DNA of 7,741 nt from Planctomicrobium sp. (GTDB lineage: Bacteria > Planctomycetota > Planctomycetia > Planctomycetales > Planctomycetaceae): contig JABJMI010000103.1 of assembly GCA_018659505.1 (NCBI GenBank), positions 1-7,741 on the forward strand. The letters are read 5' to 3'. Positions 5,425 through 7,741 of this stretch are shown piece by piece (the stretch's first letter is position 1; each line of letters starts with the position of its first letter). The position numbers were made by a program, and so were the translations under genes. A model generated the notes under the pieces. That model was not told the DNA's origin, made no database searches, and was given only the letters and a program-made list of their open reading frames with translations.

Positions 5425-5997
5425 ATGCTGAAATTATTATCTGCTGCGATAGCTTTAGGAATTCTTAGCCAGTCAGCTATTGCAATTGATCTCACTTTGA
5501 ACGTCGGCGACAAAGGTCCTGAGTTCACCGTTAAGGATGATGCTGGCAAAGACTGGAAAGCCAATGGTCATTATGGAGAAAAGATCCTCGTTGTTTATTT
5601 CTACCCTGCCGACATGACTGGCGGCTGCACGAAACAGGCTTGTGGTTTCCGTGACGATCTCGGCAAGCTGAAGAGTAAGAATGTCGAAGTCGTTGGCGTC
5701 AGCGGTGATTCCGTTCGCAATCATCAACTCTTCAAGAAAGCTCATGATCTAAACTTTACTCTGCTGGCTGATCCAGACGGAACAGTTGCCAACGCTTTTG
5801 GTGTTCCCTTCGCGAAAGGTGAAAAATCGATCACTCGCGAAATCGATGGCAAAGAAGTCGTGCTGACACGCGGTGGCACTGCCAAGCGCTGGACATTTGT
5901 CGTCGGCAAAGATGGCAAAATTCTCTACAAAAACGAACAAGTGAATGCCGCTCAAGACAGCAAGAAAATCATTGAAGTCTTGAAGAAATCTAGCTAA
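5425..5997 (+). CDS. Exported PrxQ/BCP-type peroxiredoxin
   Basis: A thiol peroxidase of the AhpC/TSA superfamily that reduces hydrogen peroxide and organic hydroperoxides. The active-site segment is YFYPADMTGGCTKQACGFRD: Pro61, Thr65 and peroxidatic Cys68 make PxxxTxxC, and Cys73 five residues on is the resolving cysteine of atypical two-Cys BCP enzymes. Arg155 in KRWTFVVG is the likely conserved active-site Arg. The thioredoxin fold continues through VVGVSGDS (89-96) and FTLLADPDG (111-119). Unlike E. coli BCP, the 190-residue product starts with a signal peptide (MLKLLSAAIALGILSQSAIA, cut after ~20), so it should act outside the cytoplasm and needs a reductant there. The start is ATG at 5425 with GGAG (5415-5418) 6 bases upstream; the TTG at 5413 overlaps that site. 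It is a single-gene unit closed by a strong terminator. Confidence 0.93.
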   Translation: MLKLLSAAIALGILSQSAIAIDLTLNVGDKGPEFTVKDDAGKDWKANGHYGEKILVVYFYPADMTGGCTKQACGFRDDLGKLKSKNVEVVGVSGDSVRNHQLFKKAHDLNFTLLADPDGTVANAFGVPFAKGEKSITREIDGKEVVLTRGGTAKRWTFVVGKDGKILYKNEQVNAAQDSKKIIEVLKKSS

Positions 5998-6008
5998 TCA
6001 TCAAAGCG

Positions 6009-6044
6009 TTTAGCCGGACACTGCAAGTGTCCGGCTAAATTTTT
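6009..6044 (+). terminator. Strong intrinsic terminator of the peroxiredoxin gene
   Basis: A perfect 14-base stem (6009-6022 with 6026-6039, TTTAGCCGGACACT and its complement) encloses a 3-base GCA loop and is followed directly by TTTTT (6040-6044). It begins 11 bases after the stop codon. On the minus strand the A/T outer pairs give a shorter U-run. Confidence 0.9.
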
Positions 6045-6088
6045 GCGATTGACCATTCTCCGCACCGTTCGCGTGAAGACAATTTATC

Positions 6089-7501
6089 ATGATCCGACAT
6101 CTGCCTGCTTGCGTCGTTTTACTTGCGTTCGTTTCTCAAGCCTCTGCGGAACCAAACTTCGTCATCTTCATTGCAGATGACATGGCTTGGAATGACTGCG
6201 GCCCTTACGGTCACGCGAAGATTAAAACGCCCAACATCGACCGCCTCGCCAACGAAGGACTTCGTTTCGATCGCGCCTATTTGACTTGTTCATCTTGCAG
6301 CCCGAGTCGCTGTTCGACACTCACCGGACGTTACCCGCATTCTACAGATGCTGGAGAATTGCATCTTCCGCTGCCAGCGTCGCAAACTCTTTTCAGTACC
6401 CCTCTGAGAGAGAAAGGCTACTACACGGCATCGGTTGGGAAATGGCATCTTGGAAACGAAGTCATTTCGCAGATGGACCTTGTTAAACAAGGGGGTGGTC
6501 CAGGTGGTGAAGGAGACTGGGTGGAGACAGTCAAGAACCGACCGAAAGACAAACCGTTCTTTTTCTGGCTGGCAGCGACCGATCCTCACCGCAGCTACAA
6601 TCCTGACAAAATCGAAAACCGACACACGGCAGATGACGCGAACGTCCCTCCGTATTTTCCCGATATTAGTGTCGTTCGTGAAGACCTCGCGAACTATTAC
6701 GACGAGATCAGCCGCTTCGATGAGTACATCGGTAAAGTTCTTAACGTGTTACAGGAACAAGGTGTTCTGGACGAAACTCTGATTCTTGTGATGAGCGACA
6801 ACGGACGACCGTTTCCTCGCTGTAAGACGACCATTCTTGAGGACGGAGTCAAAACACCATTCATTGTTCGATATCCGCCGTTGGTGAAACCGGGAACAAT
6901 GACGAATTCTATTGTCAGTACCATCGATATTGCGCCGACGTTTATTGAACTCGCAGGAGCAGCGAAACCTGATTCATTCCAGGGGAAGTCGTTTGTACCA
7001 ATTCTGCGGCGACCGAAAGCGATCCTCAATTTATCGGCTTTTTCGGAACACAACTGGCACGACTATCGTGCTTACGAACGTAGCGTCTGCACCGAGAAAT
7101 ATCGTTATGTGAAAAACTGGTTGCCGGAACTTCCAAGAACGCCTCCTGCCGATGCGGTACGCTCACCAACCTACAATGCTATGCAGCGATTACTCGCTGA
7201 GGGAAAACTCAATGCCGCTCAGATTCAAGTCTTCAACAAGCCACAGCCAGCGGAAGAACTCTTTGACATCATCAATGATCCGCATTGTTTGAAAAATCTA
7301 CTTGAAGTTGAAAAGGTCAGCGAAGAAATCAATCGCATTCACTATGAACACCTCGGCATGTTGACTCAATGGCAACACATGACAGGCGATGAGTTCCCCG
7401 GTAAGGATGGGATCACGCCTGATGGTTTTGATCGCGTCGACGGAACCCGTCTCCCTGGTGTCGCGGCTCCGCATCCGTCGTTTGTTAAAAAGAAAAAGTA
7501 A
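6089..7501 (+). CDS. Secreted sulfatase, N-sulfoglucosamine sulfohydrolase (SGSH)-like
   Basis: A 470-residue formylglycine-dependent sulfatase of the alkaline phosphatase superfamily (family S1) that hydrolyses sulfate esters or sulfamates of polysaccharides. A signal peptide (cut after VSQASA, residue 20) sends it out of the cytoplasm. Metal ligands Asp30-Asp31 lie in IADDMAW. The Cys-type signature is CSPSR (70-74) followed by LTGR (78-81), so Cys70 should become formylglycine. GKWHLG (117-122), DPHR (His167), SDNG (Asp237-Asn238) and GVKTPF (Lys255) supply the other active-site residues. The VPPYFPD, REDLANYYDEISRFD and SDNGRPFPR segments resemble heparan N-sulfatase, so an N- or O-sulfated glycan is the likely substrate; the exact one is not readable. 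The tail is lysine-rich. ATG at 6089 lacks a good Shine-Dalgarno. It is followed 10 bases later by a secreted hydrolase gene, a probable two-gene operon. Confidence 0.93.
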   Translation: MIRHLPACVVLLAFVSQASAEPNFVIFIADDMAWNDCGPYGHAKIKTPNIDRLANEGLRFDRAYLTCSSCSPSRCSTLTGRYPHSTDAGELHLPLPASQTLFSTPLREKGYYTASVGKWHLGNEVISQMDLVKQGGGPGGEGDWVETVKNRPKDKPFFFWLAATDPHRSYNPDKIENRHTADDANVPPYFPDISVVREDLANYYDEISRFDEYIGKVLNVLQEQGVLDETLILVMSDNGRPFPRCKTTILEDGVKTPFIVRYPPLVKPGTMTNSIVSTIDIAPTFIELAGAAKPDSFQGKSFVPILRRPKAILNLSAFSEHNWHDYRAYERSVCTEKYRYVKNWLPELPRTPPADAVRSPTYNAMQRLLAEGKLNAAQIQVFNKPQPAEELFDIINDPHCLKNLLEVEKVSEEINRIHYEHLGMLTQWQHMTGDEFPGKDGITPDGFDRVDGTRLPGVAAPHPSFVKKKK

Positions 7502-7511
7502 GAGCTTCATC

Positions 7512-7741
7512 ATGAGCAAATTCGCGATCACCGGATATTGTTGTCTCTTGATGCTTGTTACTTCGACTGTCCAAGCAGACAAGAAGAATCCGAACAACGA
7601 TTTGCGGTTCGATGGAGCTCAAGCGAAGACATTCAAGGTGACCGAAGAAGGATCTTTGAAGTTACATATTTTCGAACCGGAAGTTCGCACCGAAGAGCCG
7701 CGACCGGTGATTGTTTTCTTCTACGGAGGAGCCTGGAAAGC
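7512..7741 (+). CDS. Secreted alpha/beta hydrolase (esterase-like), N-terminal part; runs off window
   Basis: The first 76 codons of a gene whose remainder lies outside the window. A signal peptide (MSKFAITGYC then CLLMLVTSTVQA, cut near residue 22) points to export. After a spacer, the strand KLHIFEP (50-56) and PRPVIVFFYGGAW (64-75) match the second and third strands and the oxyanion-hole segment (the HGGG position) of BD-FAE or acetyl-xylan-esterase-like hydrolases; here it reads YGGAW, with Tyr in place of His. The nucleophile and acid/base residues are not in view. ATG at 7512 lies 10 bases after the sulfatase stop, with AAGAG overlapping that stop as a weak ribosome site, so co-transcription with the sulfatase is likely. 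A role in removing acyl groups from the same sulfated glycan is inference. Confidence 0.85.
   Translation, partial: MSKFAITGYCCLLMLVTSTVQADKKNPNNDLRFDGAQAKTFKVTEEGSLKLHIFEPEVRTEEPRPVIVFFYGGAWK

Noticed and set aside
6049..6077. TTGACC as -35 box of the sulfatase gene
   Set aside because: No acceptable -10 hexamer at 16-18 bases; the only A/T-rich stretch is too close to the start codon.
1..7741. tRNA, rRNA, insertion sequence or prophage genes
   Set aside because: No cloverleaf, rRNA-like segment, transposase or integrase motif was seen on either strand.

Overview
The window looks like a piece of a moderate-GC planctomycete-type chromosome. This is an inference from content, not a database match. 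The supporting signs are a GyrB C-terminal half with a long acidic insertion, a secreted Cys-type sulfatase followed by a secreted alpha/beta hydrolase, a signal-peptide-bearing PrxQ/BCP-type peroxiredoxin, a stand-alone RRM protein, and many small exported or hypothetical proteins separated by wide gaps.

Layout. Positions 1-1301 hold the 3' part of gyrB (+). A bidirectional hairpin terminator (1320-1358) separates it from the convergent infC (-). infC is best read from a rare ATC start behind a perfect Shine-Dalgarno. Upstream of infC and in the same direction lies a small RRM RNA-binding protein (2143-2448, -) whose leader can fold into three consecutive hairpins. About 560 bases (2461-3023) hold no convincing gene but carry several perfect inverted repeats and one near-perfect direct repeat.

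At 3024-4104 two open frames on opposite strands overlap head to head by 143 bases. The minus frame is an alpha/beta hydrolase fragment with a CHSQG nucleophile elbow. The plus frame is the C-terminal part of a LolA-like protein with a membrane anchor. Each seems to lack its natural N-terminus, so I read this as a rearrangement scar between two gene remnants. Next come an exported 12-cysteine protein of no family I recognise (4231-4683, +), a convergent DUF1801 protein (4702-5121, -), and a roughly 300-base spacer with a degenerate purine-rich repeat. The exported peroxiredoxin (5425-5997, +) ends in a near-ideal intrinsic terminator. A two-gene unit closes the window: an SGSH-like sulfatase (6089-7501, +) and, 10 bases later, the start of a secreted esterase-like hydrolase that runs off the end.

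How the genes fit together. gyrB, infC and the RRM gene are housekeeping or RNA-handling functions. The sulfatase plus esterase pair fits removal of sulfate and acyl groups from polysaccharides outside the cytoplasm, a hallmark of planctomycetes. The remaining genes look like independent units. I did not find a clear multi-gene novel system. The best leads are the truncated head-to-head pair, the cysteine-rich exported protein with its upstream palindrome, and the structured gene-free interval around 2461-2880.
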